Assembly: GCF_009749395.1 (NCBI RefSeq)
Contig: NZ_WBIR01000002.1
Span: forward strand, 124,001-188,000
Source: Agromyces salentinus
GTDB lineage: Bacteria > Actinomycetota > Actinomycetes > Actinomycetales > Microbacteriaceae
Reading direction: 5' to 3'
DNA length: 64,000 bases
Shown: piece after piece, positions 35,711 to 45,704 of the stretch
Numbering within the stretch: position 1 is the first letter of the stretch
Layout of the letters: every line of letters begins with the position of its first letter
Notes under the pieces: model-generated
What the model saw: the letters and a program-made list of their open reading frames with translations, nothing else
Databases searched by the model: none
What the model was told of the DNA's origin: nothing
Made by a program: the position numbers and the translations under genes

Positions 35711-36394
35711 TCAGATCGCCATCGCCTCTCGCACGCCTTCGGCCGCGGATGCCCCGCCGTCGCCGGTGCTCGCCGCGAATCCGCTCGCGAGCACGAGGTA
35801 CTTCTCCGCGGCCTCGAGGGCGAAGCCGATGTGCTGCTCGACGAGCAGGACGGAGAGGCCCTCGCTCGCGAGCTGCATCACCGTGTGCTCGATCTCGGCG
35901 ACGATCGTCGGCTGGATGCCCTCGGTCGGCTCGTCGAGGATGAGCATCTTCGGCTCGGTGATGAGCGCACGGGCGATCGCGAGTTGCTGACGCTGGCCGC
36001 CGGAGAGCAGGCCGGCCTTGCGGGTGGCGAACTTCTCGAGGGCGGGGAAGCGCGAGAGCTGCTGCTCGATGAGCGACTTGCCGCGCTTGCGGCCGTCGGC
36101 GACGAGCTGCAGGTTCTCCATCGTCGTCAGCTGCGGGAACGACTGCTGGCCCTGCGGCACGTACGCCATGCCACGTGCGACCCGCTTGTTCGGCGGCAGC
36201 GACGTGACGTCCTCCCCATCGAACACGACCTGGCCGCTGCGCGGCTTGATGAGTCCGATCGCGACGCGCAGGAGCGTCGACTTGCCGGCGCCGTTGTGGC
36301 CGAGCACGGCTACGACCCTCGCGACCGGCAGCGTCACGCCGTGCAGCACGAGCGTCGGGCCGTACCCCGCCCGGATCTCATTGAGCTCGAGCAT
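35711..36394 (-). CDS. urtE: Urea ABC transporter, ATP-binding subunit UrtE
   Basis: A 227-residue LivF-like ATPase with Walker A GHNGAGKSTLL, the UrtE-type Q-loop MAYVPQGQQSFPQLTTMENL, signature LSGGQRQQLAIARAL, Walker B LILDEPTEGIQP and H-loop VEQHIGFAL. ATG 36394 follows the urtD stop by one base and has a GGAGAGGGAG ribosome-binding site. It is the last gene of urtABCDE and pairs with UrtD to drive urea import. Confidence 0.95.
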   Translation of the reverse strand: MLELNEIRAGYGPTLVLHGVTLPVARVVAVLGHNGAGKSTLLRVAIGLIKPRSGQVVFDGEDVTSLPPNKRVARGMAYVPQGQQSFPQLTTMENLQLVADGRKRGKSLIEQQLSRFPALEKFATRKAGLLSGGQRQQLAIARALITEPKMLILDEPTEGIQPTIVAEIEHTVMQLASEGLSVLLVEQHIGFALEAAEKYLVLASGFAASTGDGGASAAEGVREAMAI

Positions 36395-36395
36395 G

Positions 36396-37214
36396 TCAGA
36401 CTCCCTCTCCGTGTCGTGCGGCATCCGTCGTCGTCTCGGTCATCGCGTCGGGCGGGACGGACCCCGCGGTCGTGGTCGCGGCGGTGCCGAGGTAGACCTC
36501 CTGCACCCTGGGGTCTGCCTGCACCTGGGCGACGGCCCCCTCTGAGAGGACCTTTCCCTGATGCAGGACCGTCACGCGCGACGCGTAGCGGCGCATGAAG
36601 TCCATGTCGTGTTCGACGACGAGCACGATGCGGCGCTGGGCGATGCGCTGCAGCAGTTCTCCCGTGGCGGTCCGCTCGTCCTGGCTCATCCCGGCGACGG
36701 GCTCGTCGAGCAGCAGCGCGCGGGGTTCCTGCACGAGCATCATGCCGATCTCCAGCCACTGCTTCTGGCCGTGGGACAGGATGCCGGCGGGAGTCTCGCG
36801 CTCCTCGCTGAGGCCGATCTCCTCCAGCGCCGATTCGATCGCCGGATCGACGCCGCGGCGGGCCCGCAGCAGCGAGAGCGAGGAGCGGTGGAGCCCCGCC
36901 GCGATGTCGAGGTTCTGCAGCACCGAGAGCCCCTCGAACACGCTCGCGGTCTGGAAGGTGCGGCCCACTCCGAGCCGCACGATCTTCTGGGTGGACCGGC
37001 CGAGGAGCTGCTGGTCTCCGAGCGTGACCGAGCCCGTGCCCTTCGACAGGCCGGTGATGGCGTCGATGCAGGTGGTCTTGCCGGCCCCGTTCGGGCCGAT
37101 GAGGAACCGGACCTCGCCAGGATGGGCGTCGAAGGAGACGCCGCCGACGGCGACGAATCCATCGAACTCGACCCGCAGGTCGGTGACGACGAGCGCACCA
37201 CCGGGGCCGGTCAC
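36396..37214 (-). CDS. urtD: Urea ABC transporter, ATP-binding subunit UrtD
   Basis: A 272-residue LivG-like ATPase: Walker A GPNGAGKTTCIDAI, GVGRTFQTASVFEGLSV, a signature in the UrtD-specific form LSHGQKQWLEIGMML, Walker B LLLDEPVAGMSQDE and the H-loop VEHDMDFM. LSHGQKQWLEIGM distinguishes urea UrtD from ordinary LivG. The GTG at 37214 overlaps the urtC stop as GTGA. The last ~25 residues (Thr/Ala-rich) extend beyond the family core. Confidence 0.95.
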   Translation of the reverse strand: MTGPGGALVVTDLRVEFDGFVAVGGVSFDAHPGEVRFLIGPNGAGKTTCIDAITGLSKGTGSVTLGDQQLLGRSTQKIVRLGVGRTFQTASVFEGLSVLQNLDIAAGLHRSSLSLLRARRGVDPAIESALEEIGLSEERETPAGILSHGQKQWLEIGMMLVQEPRALLLDEPVAGMSQDERTATGELLQRIAQRRIVLVVEHDMDFMRRYASRVTVLHQGKVLSEGAVAQVQADPRVQEVYLGTAATTTAGSVPPDAMTETTTDAARHGEGV

Positions 37215-38326
37215 TTCGTCACCCCGTCGCCGACCGGCTCGAGCACGGGTGCGGGCTCGTCGAGCGCGTCGGGCGGTGTCCCGCGCGATCTCCACAGCAG
37301 GCCCTTCGCCTTCCCGAACAGCGAGGACAACCCCATCGGGAGGAAGAGCGTCACCAGGATGAAGACGAGTCCCAGGATGTAGACCCACCCATCGGGCCAG
37401 CTGGAGCCGAGGCTCGACTGTCCCCATCCGATCGCCATCGCTCCGAGAGCCGGGCCGAAGAGCGACGCACGCCCGCCCAGCGCCACGCCGGCGATCATCA
37501 GGATCGAGGCGGAGGCGCCGATCTCGGCCGGCGTGATGATGCCCACGATGGGGACGAAGAGCGCACCCGCGATGCTCGCCATCAGCGCGGCGACGACGTA
37601 GGCGACCAGCTTGATGTTGGCTGGATCGTAGCCGAGGAAGCGCACGCGCTCTTCGGCATCACGCGTGGCGACCAGCAGTTCGCCGAAGCGGCTGCGGTTG
37701 AGCTGCCACACCGCGAGCAGGCACAGGATCAGCAGCGAGGCGGCGATCATGAAGACCATGACCTTGTTCGCGTCGTCGTTCAGGACGAACCCGAAGAAGT
37801 ACTTGAAGTCGCTGAGGCCGGTATCGCCACCGGTCTCGCGGATCGTCGAGCTGATCAGGACGGCGAGCGCCACGGCGAGCGCCTGGGAGAGGATCGCGAA
37901 GTACGCCCCCTTGATCCTGCGCTTGAATAGGGCGTAGCCGAGGACTCCGGCCACGATCACCGGCAGCAGCACGATGGCCGCCAGCGTGAACGCGTCGCTG
38001 CGGAACGGTTCCCAGAAGGCGGGAAGCGACGCCAGCGGGTCGTACAGGATCATGAAGACGGGAAGGCTGCCGGGCGCCGTGCTCTCCAGGGTGAGGTGCA
38101 TCGCCATGGCGTACGCACCGAGCCCGAAGAAGACGCCCTGGCCGAGGACCAGCATGCCTCCACGACCCCAGGCGAGGCCGATCCCGACCGCGGCGATCGC
38201 CCAGCAGCAGTACTTGCCGAGGTTGTTGAGCCAGTGCATCGACAGCACGGCTGGAGCGACGACCAGGAGCAGGACGGCGAACACCGCGATGCCGATCACT
38301 GGAAGCCACGGCTTGAGTCTGGTCAT
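37211..38326 (-). CDS. urtC: Urea ABC transporter, permease UrtC
   Basis: A 371-residue LivM-like permease with about ten transmembrane segments. Family elements are the GRGGMLVLGQGVFFGLGAYAMAMHL stretch, SDFKYFFGF and the cytosolic coupling loop TRDAEERVRFLGYDPANIKL. ATG 38326 overlaps the urtB stop by four bases. With UrtB it forms the membrane channel for urea. Confidence 0.95.
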   Translation of the reverse strand: MTRLKPWLPVIGIAVFAVLLLVVAPAVLSMHWLNNLGKYCCWAIAAVGIGLAWGRGGMLVLGQGVFFGLGAYAMAMHLTLESTAPGSLPVFMILYDPLASLPAFWEPFRSDAFTLAAIVLLPVIVAGVLGYALFKRRIKGAYFAILSQALAVALAVLISSTIRETGGDTGLSDFKYFFGFVLNDDANKVMVFMIAASLLILCLLAVWQLNRSRFGELLVATRDAEERVRFLGYDPANIKLVAYVVAALMASIAGALFVPIVGIITPAEIGASASILMIAGVALGGRASLFGPALGAMAIGWGQSSLGSSWPDGWVYILGLVFILVTLFLPMGLSSLFGKAKGLLWRSRGTPPDALDEPAPVLEPVGDGVTK

Positions 38327-39207
38327 GTCAACCCCCGGGTGCGGACCGTGAACAGGCCCTGTGGACGGAACTGCAGGAACACGACGAGCAGCACGAAGGC
38401 GAGCACCTGGGCCATGCTCCCGGTGGTCCACTCGGCGAAGAAGGACAGGGCGATGCCCAGGGCCCAGGCGGCCAACACGGTGCCCTTGATCTGGCCGACG
38501 CCGCCCGCGACGACGACGAGGAACGCGGGAATGATGTATTGGGTGCCCATCTGGGAGTTCGTGCCGCCGATCAGCGAGGCGGCGACTCCGGCGACACCGG
38601 CCAGCCCCGAGCCCACGAAGAACGTGATGCGGTCGATGTTGCGAGTACGGATGCCGCTGGTCTCGGCGAGGTCCCGGTTCTGGACGGTCGCCCTGATCCG
38701 GCGTCCGAAGGACGAGTACTTGAGCCAGACCGCCAGCGAGACCAGACACAGGGCCGCGAGCACGATGGTGAACACCTGCCGAAGGGGCCACGCATAGCCG
38801 AAGACGTCGATCTGCCCGCTGAGCCAGTCGGGGGCCTCCACGGGCACGCCCTGCGCGGGGAAGATCTGCAGGGCCACCTGTTGCAGGATCAGCGCCACGC
38901 CGACCGTGACCAGGAGCGTGTCGAGGGGTCGTCGGTACATCCACTGGATGATGCCGATCTCGAGAAGCAGGCCGAGCAGGCCCGCGCCGATGAAGGCGAG
39001 CGGCAGCGCGAGCAGGATGGAGACGTTGCTCGAGGCGACGACCGTCTGCGTCAGGTAGGCGATGAACGCGCCGGCCATGATGAACTCGCCGTGGGCCATG
39101 TTGATCACCCCCATCTGGCCGAAGGTGAGGGTGAGCCCGAGCGCTGCGAGCAGCAGCAGCGCTCCCAGCGCGGTGCCGTTCAATAGCGGCGATATGAGTG
39201 CATCCAC
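38323..39207 (-). CDS. urtB: Urea ABC transporter, permease UrtB
   Basis: A 294-residue LivH-like permease: LTLTFGQMGVINMAHGEFIMAGAF near the N-terminus, RPLDTLLVTVGVALILQQ, and the coupling loop RRIRATVQNRDLAETSGIRTRNID. The UrtB family usually has these residues in the same order. GTG 39207 is the likely start, with only a weak AGAGAG before it. It lies 92 bp after urtA, the widest gap of the operon. Confidence 0.94.
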   Translation of the reverse strand: MDALISPLLNGTALGALLLLAALGLTLTFGQMGVINMAHGEFIMAGAFIAYLTQTVVASSNVSILLALPLAFIGAGLLGLLLEIGIIQWMYRRPLDTLLVTVGVALILQQVALQIFPAQGVPVEAPDWLSGQIDVFGYAWPLRQVFTIVLAALCLVSLAVWLKYSSFGRRIRATVQNRDLAETSGIRTRNIDRITFFVGSGLAGVAGVAASLIGGTNSQMGTQYIIPAFLVVVAGGVGQIKGTVLAAWALGIALSFFAEWTTGSMAQVLAFVLLVVFLQFRPQGLFTVRTRGLT

Positions 39208-39299
39208 GTGCGGTCGCTCTCTGTGCGGTCGGAGTTCTGGAGCGGTGAGGGTGCGGGGTCCCGTGCCCGAGCGGACACGGGACCTCGCATCCGGGGGGA

Positions 39300-40604
39300 T
39301 CAGCCCGCGGCGGCTACCAGCGCATCGCGGACGTCGGCGGGGAACCAGTCGTACCCCTCGAGGTAGGGATCGGGCTCGATGAAGCCGTCGGACGACCAGA
39401 CGATGTCGAACTGGTTGTCGGCGTTGATCCTGCCGATGTTGCCGGGCTTGGAGATGTGGTGGTTCTCGCCGTCGAGCGTGACGACGCCCTCCGGCGCGTC
39501 GACGGTGATCCCGCCTTCCGCAGCGGCGGCATTGATGTCGTCGACCTCGAACGAACCGGCCGCTTCAGCCAGGGCCTTGTAGAGGTAGAGCGAGATGTAC
39601 GCGGCCTCCATCGGGTCGGAGGTCACCCCGCTGCTGTCGGGGTAGGCCTGCCAGCGTTCGATGAAGCCCGGGTTGTTGGGGGTCTCGAGCGACTGGAAGT
39701 AGTTCCACGACGCGTAGTTGCCCGTGACCTCGTGGCCCATGGCCGGTGCCTCCTCCTCGGCGATCGACACCGAGATGATCGGCGTCGTCTCGGGGGTGAG
39801 ACCGGCGTCGTAGTAGGCCTTGATGAACCCGACGTTCGAGGAGCCGTTGATCGTGTTGAAGACGAAGTCCGGGTCCGCGGCGACGATCTTGGAGACCTGG
39901 GTGGTCCAGTCGTCCTTGTCGAGGGGCACGTACTCCTCGCCGACGATCTCGATGCCGAGTTCCGCGGCGTACAGCTTGATGATCGCGTTCGCGGTGCGCG
40001 GGAACACGTAGTCGGAGCCCGCGAGGAAGAGCGTCTTCACGCCCTGTGCGGCGAGATAGTCCATCGCGGGGATGATCTGCTGATTCGTGGTCGCGCCGGT
40101 GTAGTAGATGTTCGGCGACGACTCGAGGCCCTCGTACTGCACCGGGTAGAAGAACAGGCCGTTGTTCTCCTCCACGACCGGCTTGACCGCCTTGCGGGAG
40201 GACGAGGTCCAGCCGCCGAAGATCGCGGCGACGCAGTCCTGCGTGAGCAGCTTCTCGGTCTTCTCCGCGAACGTCGGCCAGTCGGTGGCGCCGTCCTCCT
40301 GGATGTACTCGATCTGCTTGCCGAGGATGCCGCCGTCGGCGTTGATCTCGTCCGCGGCCATGTGCAGGACGTTGGAGACGGTCTGCTCCGAGATCGCCAT
40401 GCCCCCCGTGAGGGAGTTGAGGAAGCCCAGCTTGATCGTGTCGCCGGACGTGTCGATGCAGCTCCCCGCCGCCGCGGTGCCGGCATCCGCCTCAGCGGTG
40501 TCGCCGGCGCGGGAACCGCAGCCGGCGAGCACGAGGACCGCGGCCGTCGCGAGGGCGGGGATGGCCAGCATGCGTCGCGCTGTTCGAGTTCGTGTCGCTT
40601 TCAT
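39300..40604 (-). CDS. urtA: Urea ABC transporter, substrate-binding lipoprotein UrtA
   Basis: A 434-residue extracellular binding protein. The signal peptide ends in lipobox LAGC (near residue 29). The type-1 periplasmic-binding fold shows the UrtA-specific TIKLGFLNSLTGGMAISE, FGGWTSSSRKAVKPVVEENNG, FYPVQYEGLESSPNIYYTGA and NIGRINADNQFDIVW, which are diagnostic of urea/short-amide binders rather than amino-acid binders. ATG 40604 has GGAG seven bases upstream. First gene of urtABCDE; divergent from ureA across a 482-bp gap. Confidence 0.95.
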   Translation of the reverse strand: MKATRTRTARRMLAIPALATAAVLVLAGCGSRAGDTAEADAGTAAAGSCIDTSGDTIKLGFLNSLTGGMAISEQTVSNVLHMAADEINADGGILGKQIEYIQEDGATDWPTFAEKTEKLLTQDCVAAIFGGWTSSSRKAVKPVVEENNGLFFYPVQYEGLESSPNIYYTGATTNQQIIPAMDYLAAQGVKTLFLAGSDYVFPRTANAIIKLYAAELGIEIVGEEYVPLDKDDWTTQVSKIVAADPDFVFNTINGSSNVGFIKAYYDAGLTPETTPIISVSIAEEEAPAMGHEVTGNYASWNYFQSLETPNNPGFIERWQAYPDSSGVTSDPMEAAYISLYLYKALAEAAGSFEVDDINAAAAEGGITVDAPEGVVTLDGENHHISKPGNIGRINADNQFDIVWSSDGFIEPDPYLEGYDWFPADVRDALVAAAG

Positions 40605-41086
40605 GGGGAACTCCGTTTCTGTGGGATGCAGGGGTGATGCGTTCTCGGGTCCGGTGCTGCGTCCTGCGGGCACGCCGGACACCCCTCGGCGAGAGGGCGT
40701 CATTTCGGGGACGCCGGCCGAAGGCCCCGGGAGGAGGCCGCCGAGGAGATGCCGGAACGTGCTGATCGGTGAATCACGGTGTGCCGTGCAGGAGGTCGAG
40801 CCGGTGGTGCAGCGCGTCTGGATGCCGGATGGTGCCGGGCCTCGCGTGCCGGTTCGGATCGGCGGAAGGTGATCGCCGACTGTTGCGGTAGTGCCAGCAT
40901 GCGACCGTGGCATTACTCTGACATTTCTCGATTGTTCCGATCCGGTTAACCATTCCCGAGGCATCCCGGTGACTGCCGCGCCATTCCAGGCGTGACCGAG
41001 CGAGCGCCCCTGATCATCGATGGGACGCACTCCTCGGCACGGGGGCCCGTATGGCACACTTCTGACATCACCCGTCGGAGGTCCCC
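40605..41086. other. 482-bp divergent control region between urtA and ureA
   Basis: No credible gene is seen here on either strand. The urtA-proximal two thirds is GC-rich; the ureA-proximal part around 40905-40955 is locally AT-richer and holds an 11-bp-periodic element described separately. A GGAGG ribosome-binding site precedes ureA. Confidence 0.6.
40912..40950. promoter_or_regulatory. Candidate nitrogen-regulator (GlnR-like) site
   Basis: Four 5-base blocks, ATTAC, ATTTC, GTTCC and GTTAA, are each separated by exactly six bases. GlnR boxes of actinobacteria have this layout (gTnAC-n6-GaAAC repeated), but the match to consensus is loose. The place, between urea import and urease, is right for nitrogen control. 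Confidence 0.3.
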
Positions 41087-41389
41087 ATGCACTTCACTCC
41101 CGCCGAGACCGAGAAGCTCCTGCTCTCGGTCGCCGCGATGATCGCGCGCGACCGGCTCGATCGTGGCATCCTGCTCAACCATCCCGAGACCGTCGCCCTC
41201 CTCTCGTGCTGGGTCATCGAACGGGCGAGAGAAGGCCGTGGGGTCGCGGAGTTGATGCAGGAGGGCCGAACCGTGCTGCGCCGCGACCAGGTGATGCCCG
41301 GCGTTCCCGAGATGCTCGCCGACGTGCAGGTCGAGGCGACGTTCCCGGATGGTCGCAAGCTCGTCACCGTCCATCACCCGATCGACTGA
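41087..41389 (+). CDS. ureA: Urease gamma subunit
   Basis: The 100-residue product matches UreA throughout: [48 protein letters not shown] and [17 protein letters not shown]. It is a structural subunit of the nickel enzyme that hydrolyses urea to ammonia and CO2. ATG 41087 has GGAGG nine bases upstream. First gene of the rightward ureABCFGD operon. Confidence 0.97.
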   Translation: MHFTPAETEKLLLSVAAMIARDRLDRGILLNHPETVALLSCWVIERAREGRGVAELMQEGRTVLRRDQVMPGVPEMLADVQVEATFPDGRKLVTVHHPID

Positions 41390-41398
41390 GGAGTCACT

Positions 41399-41749
41399 GT
41401 GGCATCCACTTCCTCGCACGGCCCCGGCGCCTACCGGATCCAACCGGGCCGCATCGAGCTGAACGCCGATCGCAGCGATGCCGAGCGCATCCGACTCGTC
41501 TTCGTGAACACGGGCGACCGGCCGATCCAGATCGGTTCCCACATCCACCTCCCGGATGTGAACGGGGCCCTCGAGTTCGATCGTGCCGCCGCCCACGGAT
41601 TCCGCCTCGACATCCCCTCCGGGACGTCGCAGCGCTTCGAGCCGGGTGCATCGCGTTCGCTCGACGCCGTGGCACTTCGGGGCGCACGCCGGGTTCCCGG
41701 CATCCGGATCAAGGCCGATGGACAGGAGCTGCTCGATGGTGTGGATTGA
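41399..41749 (+). CDS. ureB: Urease beta subunit
   Basis: A 116-residue UreB with [39 protein letters not shown] and a short C-terminus [14 protein letters not shown]. The usual SHYHFFEVN is changed to SHIHLPDVN, a modest departure. GTG 41399 lies nine bases after the ureA stop. It overlaps ureC by 14 bases. Confidence 0.95.
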   Translation: MASTSSHGPGAYRIQPGRIELNADRSDAERIRLVFVNTGDRPIQIGSHIHLPDVNGALEFDRAAAHGFRLDIPSGTSQRFEPGASRSLDAVALRGARRVPGIRIKADGQELLDGVD

Positions 41750-43433
41750 TCGATCACGATACGCAGCGATCTACGGGCCGACGGTCGGGGACGAGGTGCG
41801 GCTGGGCGACACGGACCTGTGGATCCAGATCGAGCGCGACCTCACGGTCGGCGGCGAGGAGGCCGTCTTCGGCGGCGGCAAGTCGATCCGCGAGTCCATG
41901 GCCCAGGCGACGACCACGCGAGCGGACGGCGCCCTCGACACCGTCATCACGAATGCGATCATCCTGGACTGGTGGGGCGTCATCCGCGCCGACATCGGCA
42001 TCCGCGACGGTCGCATCGTCGGGATCGGGCATGCCGGCAACCCTGATGTGAGCGACGGCATCGACATGATCATCGGGCCGTCCACGGATGTCATCTCCGG
42101 CGAGGGGCGCATCGTCACCGCCGGAGCCATCGACTCGCACGTCCACCTGCTCTCGCCCTCGCAGATCCACGAGGCCCTCGCCACCGGCATCACGACGATC
42201 GTGGGCGGCGGCACGGGACCCTCGGAGGGGTCGAAGGCGACGACGGTGACTCCGGGAGCATGGCACCTGTCCTCGATGCACCGTGCGCTCGATGCCCTGC
42301 CCGTCAACGTGCTGCTGCTCGGCAAGGGCAACACGGTGTCGATGGCCGCGCTGAAGGAGCAGGCCCTCGCGGGCGCCGCCGGGTACAAGGTGCACGAGGA
42401 CTGGGGCTCCTCCCCCGCCGCGATCGACGCGTCGTTGCGGGCGGCCGAGGACTGGGGCCTGCAGGTCGCGCTGCACTCGGACTCCCTGAACGAGGCGGGA
42501 TTCGTCGAGTCCACGATCAAGGCGATGGGCGGCCGATCGATCCACGCCTTCCACGTGGAAGGCGCCGGCGGCGGCCACGCCCCCGACATCCTGTCCATCG
42601 CGGGGTTGCCGAACGTGATCCCGGGGTCCACGAACCCGACGCTCCCCCACACGGTCAACACCATCGCCGAGCACCTCGACATGCTGATGGTGTGCCACCA
42701 CCTCAGCCCGGCGGTGCCGGAGGACCTCGCGTTCGCCGAGTCGCGCATCCGTGCGACCACGATCGCCGCGGAGGACATCCTGCACGACATCGGAGCCCTG
42801 TCGGTGACCTCGTCCGACGCGCAGGCGATGGGGCGGATCGGCGAGGTGATCACGCGCACCTGGCAGGTCGCGCACGTCATGAAGCACCGTCGCGGCCGAT
42901 TGGACAGCGGGATGCCGGCAGACAACGAGCGAGCGCGGCGCTACGTGGCGAAGTACACCATCAACCCCGCGATCGCCCACGGGATCGCGTACGACGTCGG
43001 GTCGATCGAGGTCGGCCGCCTGGCCGACCTCGTCGTGTGGGACCCGAAGCTCTTCGGGGTCAGGCCGGCCGTGGTCATCAAGGGCGGTGCGATCTCGTGG
43101 GCCGCGCTCGGCGATCCGAACGCGTCCATCCCGACCCCCCAACCCGTGATGATGCGACCGTCCTTCGGCGACGCGATCGGGGCGGACCTGTCGGTGACCT
43201 ACGTCTCGCCCGCGGCGCTCGATGACGGTCTCGCCGAGAAGCTCGGCCTCCGCCGCCGACTGGCGGCGGTCGAGCCGACGCGCCAGATCGGCAAGGCCGA
43301 CATGAAGAACAACGACGTCCTGCCGTCGATCCGCATCCGTCCCGACACGTTCGAGATCGCGATCGACGGCGAAGACGTCGAACCGGCGCCCGCGGCATCC
43401 CTCCCCCTCGCCCAGCTGTACAACCTCTTCTGA
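41736..43433 (+). CDS. ureC: Urease alpha subunit (catalytic)
   Basis: A 565-residue catalytic subunit with an intact nickel site: HVHL (first His pair), the carbamylated Lys in [11 protein letters not shown], His of [10 protein letters not shown] and [15 protein letters not shown], the mobile-flap Cys-His in [22 protein letters not shown], and Asp in [12 protein letters not shown]. Length and order are standard. ATG 41736 lies inside the end of ureB; its stop overlaps the ureF ATG (TGATG). The enzyme should be active once nickel is inserted by UreFGD. Confidence 0.98.
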   Translation: MVWIDRSRYAAIYGPTVGDEVRLGDTDLWIQIERDLTVGGEEAVFGGGKSIRESMAQATTTRADGALDTVITNAIILDWWGVIRADIGIRDGRIVGIGHAGNPDVSDGIDMIIGPSTDVISGEGRIVTAGAIDSHVHLLSPSQIHEALATGITTIVGGGTGPSEGSKATTVTPGAWHLSSMHRALDALPVNVLLLGKGNTVSMAALKEQALAGAAGYKVHEDWGSSPAAIDASLRAAEDWGLQVALHSDSLNEAGFVESTIKAMGGRSIHAFHVEGAGGGHAPDILSIAGLPNVIPGSTNPTLPHTVNTIAEHLDMLMVCHHLSPAVPEDLAFAESRIRATTIAAEDILHDIGALSVTSSDAQAMGRIGEVITRTWQVAHVMKHRRGRLDSGMPADNERARRYVAKYTINPAIAHGIAYDVGSIEVGRLADLVVWDPKLFGVRPAVVIKGGAISWAALGDPNASIPTPQPVMMRPSFGDAIGADLSVTYVSPAALDDGLAEKLGLRRRLAAVEPTRQIGKADMKNNDVLPSIRIRPDTFEIAIDGEDVEPAPAASLPLAQLYNLF

Positions 43434-44098
43434 TGCAGCCGTCATCGCACACGATCAGCCTGCTGCTGGCGGATGCACGGCTCCCAAGCGGGGGTCATGC
43501 GCAGTCGTCGGGAGTGGAACCGGCCTTGCTCGCGGGCATGCCGGTCGCGGACGTGCCCGCGTTCCTGCGCGCCAGGGCGCGGACGACGGCCACGGTGGAT
43601 GCCGGTACCGCCGTGCTCGCCCGGCACGCGGCGCTCGACTGCATTCCGGTCGCACCCATCGAGCGCGCGTGGGCTGCACGCACCCCGAGTCGCGCGATCC
43701 GCGATGCCTCGAAGGACCTCGGACGCGGACTCCTCCGGCTCGCGGGGCGGATCTGGCCCGAGGTGCGAGCCTCGCTCGACGGGCTCGACGAGTCCCCGCC
43801 GCGACCGCTCGTGCTCGGGGCCATCGCAGCTCACACGGGAATCGATGCCGAGAGCCTGGTGCGGCTCACCGTCTACGACGATATGGCCTGCGCCGTGGCC
43901 GCGCTCCTGAAGCTCGAACCCGGCGACCCCGCACAGGGGGTCGCGATGGTGCTCGACGCCTGCTCGTCGATCGAGCCGCATGTCGCTGCGGTGTCGAGCA
44001 TCACGTCCACCCACCAGATCCCCGCGGCGAGTGCGCCGCTCAGCGAGGCATGGTCCCAAGCCCATGCCCTGACCACGAGGAGGCTCTTCCGTGCCTGA
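43433..44098 (+). CDS. ureF: Urease accessory protein UreF
   Basis: A 221-residue helical Ure[24 protein letters not shown] at the N-terminus and [28 protein letters not shown] near the C-terminus. It forms the UreFGD chaperone complex on apo-urease and acts on the GTPase cycle of UreG. ATG 43433 overlaps the ureC stop; the gene overlaps ureG by eight bases. Confidence 0.92.
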   Translation: MQPSSHTISLLLADARLPSGGHAQSSGVEPALLAGMPVADVPAFLRARARTTATVDAGTAVLARHAALDCIPVAPIERAWAARTPSRAIRDASKDLGRGLLRLAGRIWPEVRASLDGLDESPPRPLVLGAIAAHTGIDAESLVRLTVYDDMACAVAALLKLEPGDPAQGVAMVLDACSSIEPHVAAVSSITSTHQIPAASAPLSEAWSQAHALTTRRLFRA

Positions 44099-44879
44099 GA
44101 ACATCCCCACCCGTGCCCTGCGACTCGGCGTTGCCGGCCCTGTCGGAACCGGGAAGTCGTCGCTCATCGCGACCGTGTGCCGATCGCTCGCCGACGAACT
44201 CCGTCTCGGCGTCATCACGAACGACATCTACACCGACGAGGACGCGCGCTTCCTGCGTTCGGCGGGAGTGCTCGAACCGGAGCGCATCCGGGCCGTGGAG
44301 ACCGGCGCATGCCCGCACACCGCGATCCGCGACGACATCACGATGAACCTGCTCGCCGCGGAGGACCTCGAGCGCGACTTCGCCCCCCTCGACGTCGTGC
44401 TCATCGAGTCCGGCGGCGACAACCTCACCGCGACGTTCTCACCGGCGCTCGTCGACGCGCAGATCTTCGTGCTCGACGTCGCAGGCGGCGGCGACGTCGC
44501 GCGCAAGGGCGGGCCGGGCATCGGACGGGCCGACCTGCTGGTGGTCAACAAGACCGACCTGGCACCCTACGTCGGGGTCGACGTGCCGCAGATGGTGGCG
44601 GATGCATCGGACGCGCGCGACGGCCGGGCCGTCCTGGCGCTGTCGCGCTCGGATGCAGCCTCCGTCGCTGAACTGCGGGCCTGGGTGCTCGGGGTGCTCG
44701 AGAGCCACCGCCGGGGAACGCACGTGCCCCAGGACCCGGGACCGATGGCACCGCACTTCCACGCCGATGAAGAACACCCCGACGGCGGCTTCGTCCACAG
44801 TCACGACGAGGAGGGCGGGCACGAGCACCACTCGGGTGCACCGGGACACGTTCCCTCCCTCTCCGACACTCGGGGATGA
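44091..44879 (+). CDS. ureG: Urease accessory GTPase UreG with a C-terminal His-rich tail
   Basis: A 262-residue SIMIBI GTPase: P-loop [26 protein letters not shown], the metal-binding [12 protein letters not shown] (Cys-Pro-His), ESGGDNL and guanine-specificity NKTDL. The core ends near residue 210; the last 42 residues (221-262) hold nine His plus many Asp/Glu, as in [11 protein letters not shown] and [12 protein letters not shown]. His-rich ends in UreG or UreE normally store nickel, but UreG versions are usually N-terminal. No ureE exists in this operon, so the tail may take over that job. GTG 44091 start. Confidence 0.95.
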   Translation: MPENIPTRALRLGVAGPVGTGKSSLIATVCRSLADELRLGVITNDIYTDEDARFLRSAGVLEPERIRAVETGACPHTAIRDDITMNLLAAEDLERDFAPLDVVLIESGGDNLTATFSPALVDAQIFVLDVAGGGDVARKGGPGIGRADLLVVNKTDLAPYVGVDVPQMVADASDARDGRAVLALSRSDAASVAELRAWVLGVLESHRRGTHVPQDPGPMAPHFHADEEHPDGGFVHSHDEEGGHEHHSGAPGHVPSLSDTRG

Positions 44880-45628
44880 CGACGACGCGGATCGCCGTGC
44901 GGGCGGGGCATCCCCGTGCGCAGGTCGACCTGGTCGTCGGCGCGCTGGCTCCCCGCCTGGTCGGTCGGACTTCCCGCACCGCGCACGTCGCGCTCACCGC
45001 GGCGGGCATGCTCCTCCTCGGCGGCGACCGCGTCGAGGTCGAGGTGGACGTGGGGCCCGACTGCACCCTCGAGCTCGAAGACGTCGGCGGCATGGTGGCC
45101 TACCGCGCCCTGGGGTCGACGTCCCAGCTGACGCTCGCCGCACGGGTGGGTTCGGGGGGCACCCTGCTCTGGCGCGCGCTGCCGCTGGTCGTGGCCGAGG
45201 GCGCGCTCGTCGATCGCCGCACTCGGATCGACCTGGACCGGGGCGGACGCGCGGTCATCCGGGAGACGGTCGTGCTCGGCCGGCAGGGCGAGGCGGGCGG
45301 AAGCCTCACGTCCCACCTCTCGATCGCCGATCCCGACGGCCCCGTGCTCACCGAGGACCTCGACCTCGACGGATCCTCCCCCGAGCCGGGCGTGCTCGGC
45401 TCGGAACGGGTGCTGGACGCGGTCATCGCGATCGGATTCCGCCCCGACCCCGAGCCCGGGTCGTTGGAGCTCGACCAGCCCGGCGCGGTGGCACGGCACG
45501 TGGGCCGACACACGCACGAGTCGTCATTGGATCGCGTCTGGGCATCGTGGGCGGAGCAGGCGACGTCGACTGCCGCGTCCCGCGCCGCGCCGGAGCCGAC
45601 CCCGGCGGGCGTGCCCCACCCGCGTTGA
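44876..45628 (+). CDS. ureD: Urease accessory protein UreD (UreH)
   Basis: A 250-residue beta-rich protein of the UreD family, more divergent than the other urease genes: [62 protein letters not shown] and [11 protein letters not shown] match the family order. It scaffolds UreF and UreG on the apo-enzyme. The ATG overlaps the ureG stop (ATGA). It closes the ureABCFGD operon. Confidence 0.88.
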   Translation: MTTTRIAVRAGHPRAQVDLVVGALAPRLVGRTSRTAHVALTAAGMLLLGGDRVEVEVDVGPDCTLELEDVGGMVAYRALGSTSQLTLAARVGSGGTLLWRALPLVVAEGALVDRRTRIDLDRGGRAVIRETVVLGRQGEAGGSLTSHLSIADPDGPVLTEDLDLDGSSPEPGVLGSERVLDAVIAIGFRPDPEPGSLELDQPGAVARHVGRHTHESSLDRVWASWAEQATSTAASRAAPEPTPAGVPHPR

Positions 45629-45704
45629 CGGGCCGCTCGGCCGACGCGACCACGCTAGGACTGGGCTCGGTGGAGGCTCGATGCACGCCACCATCTCGGC
45701 TCCG

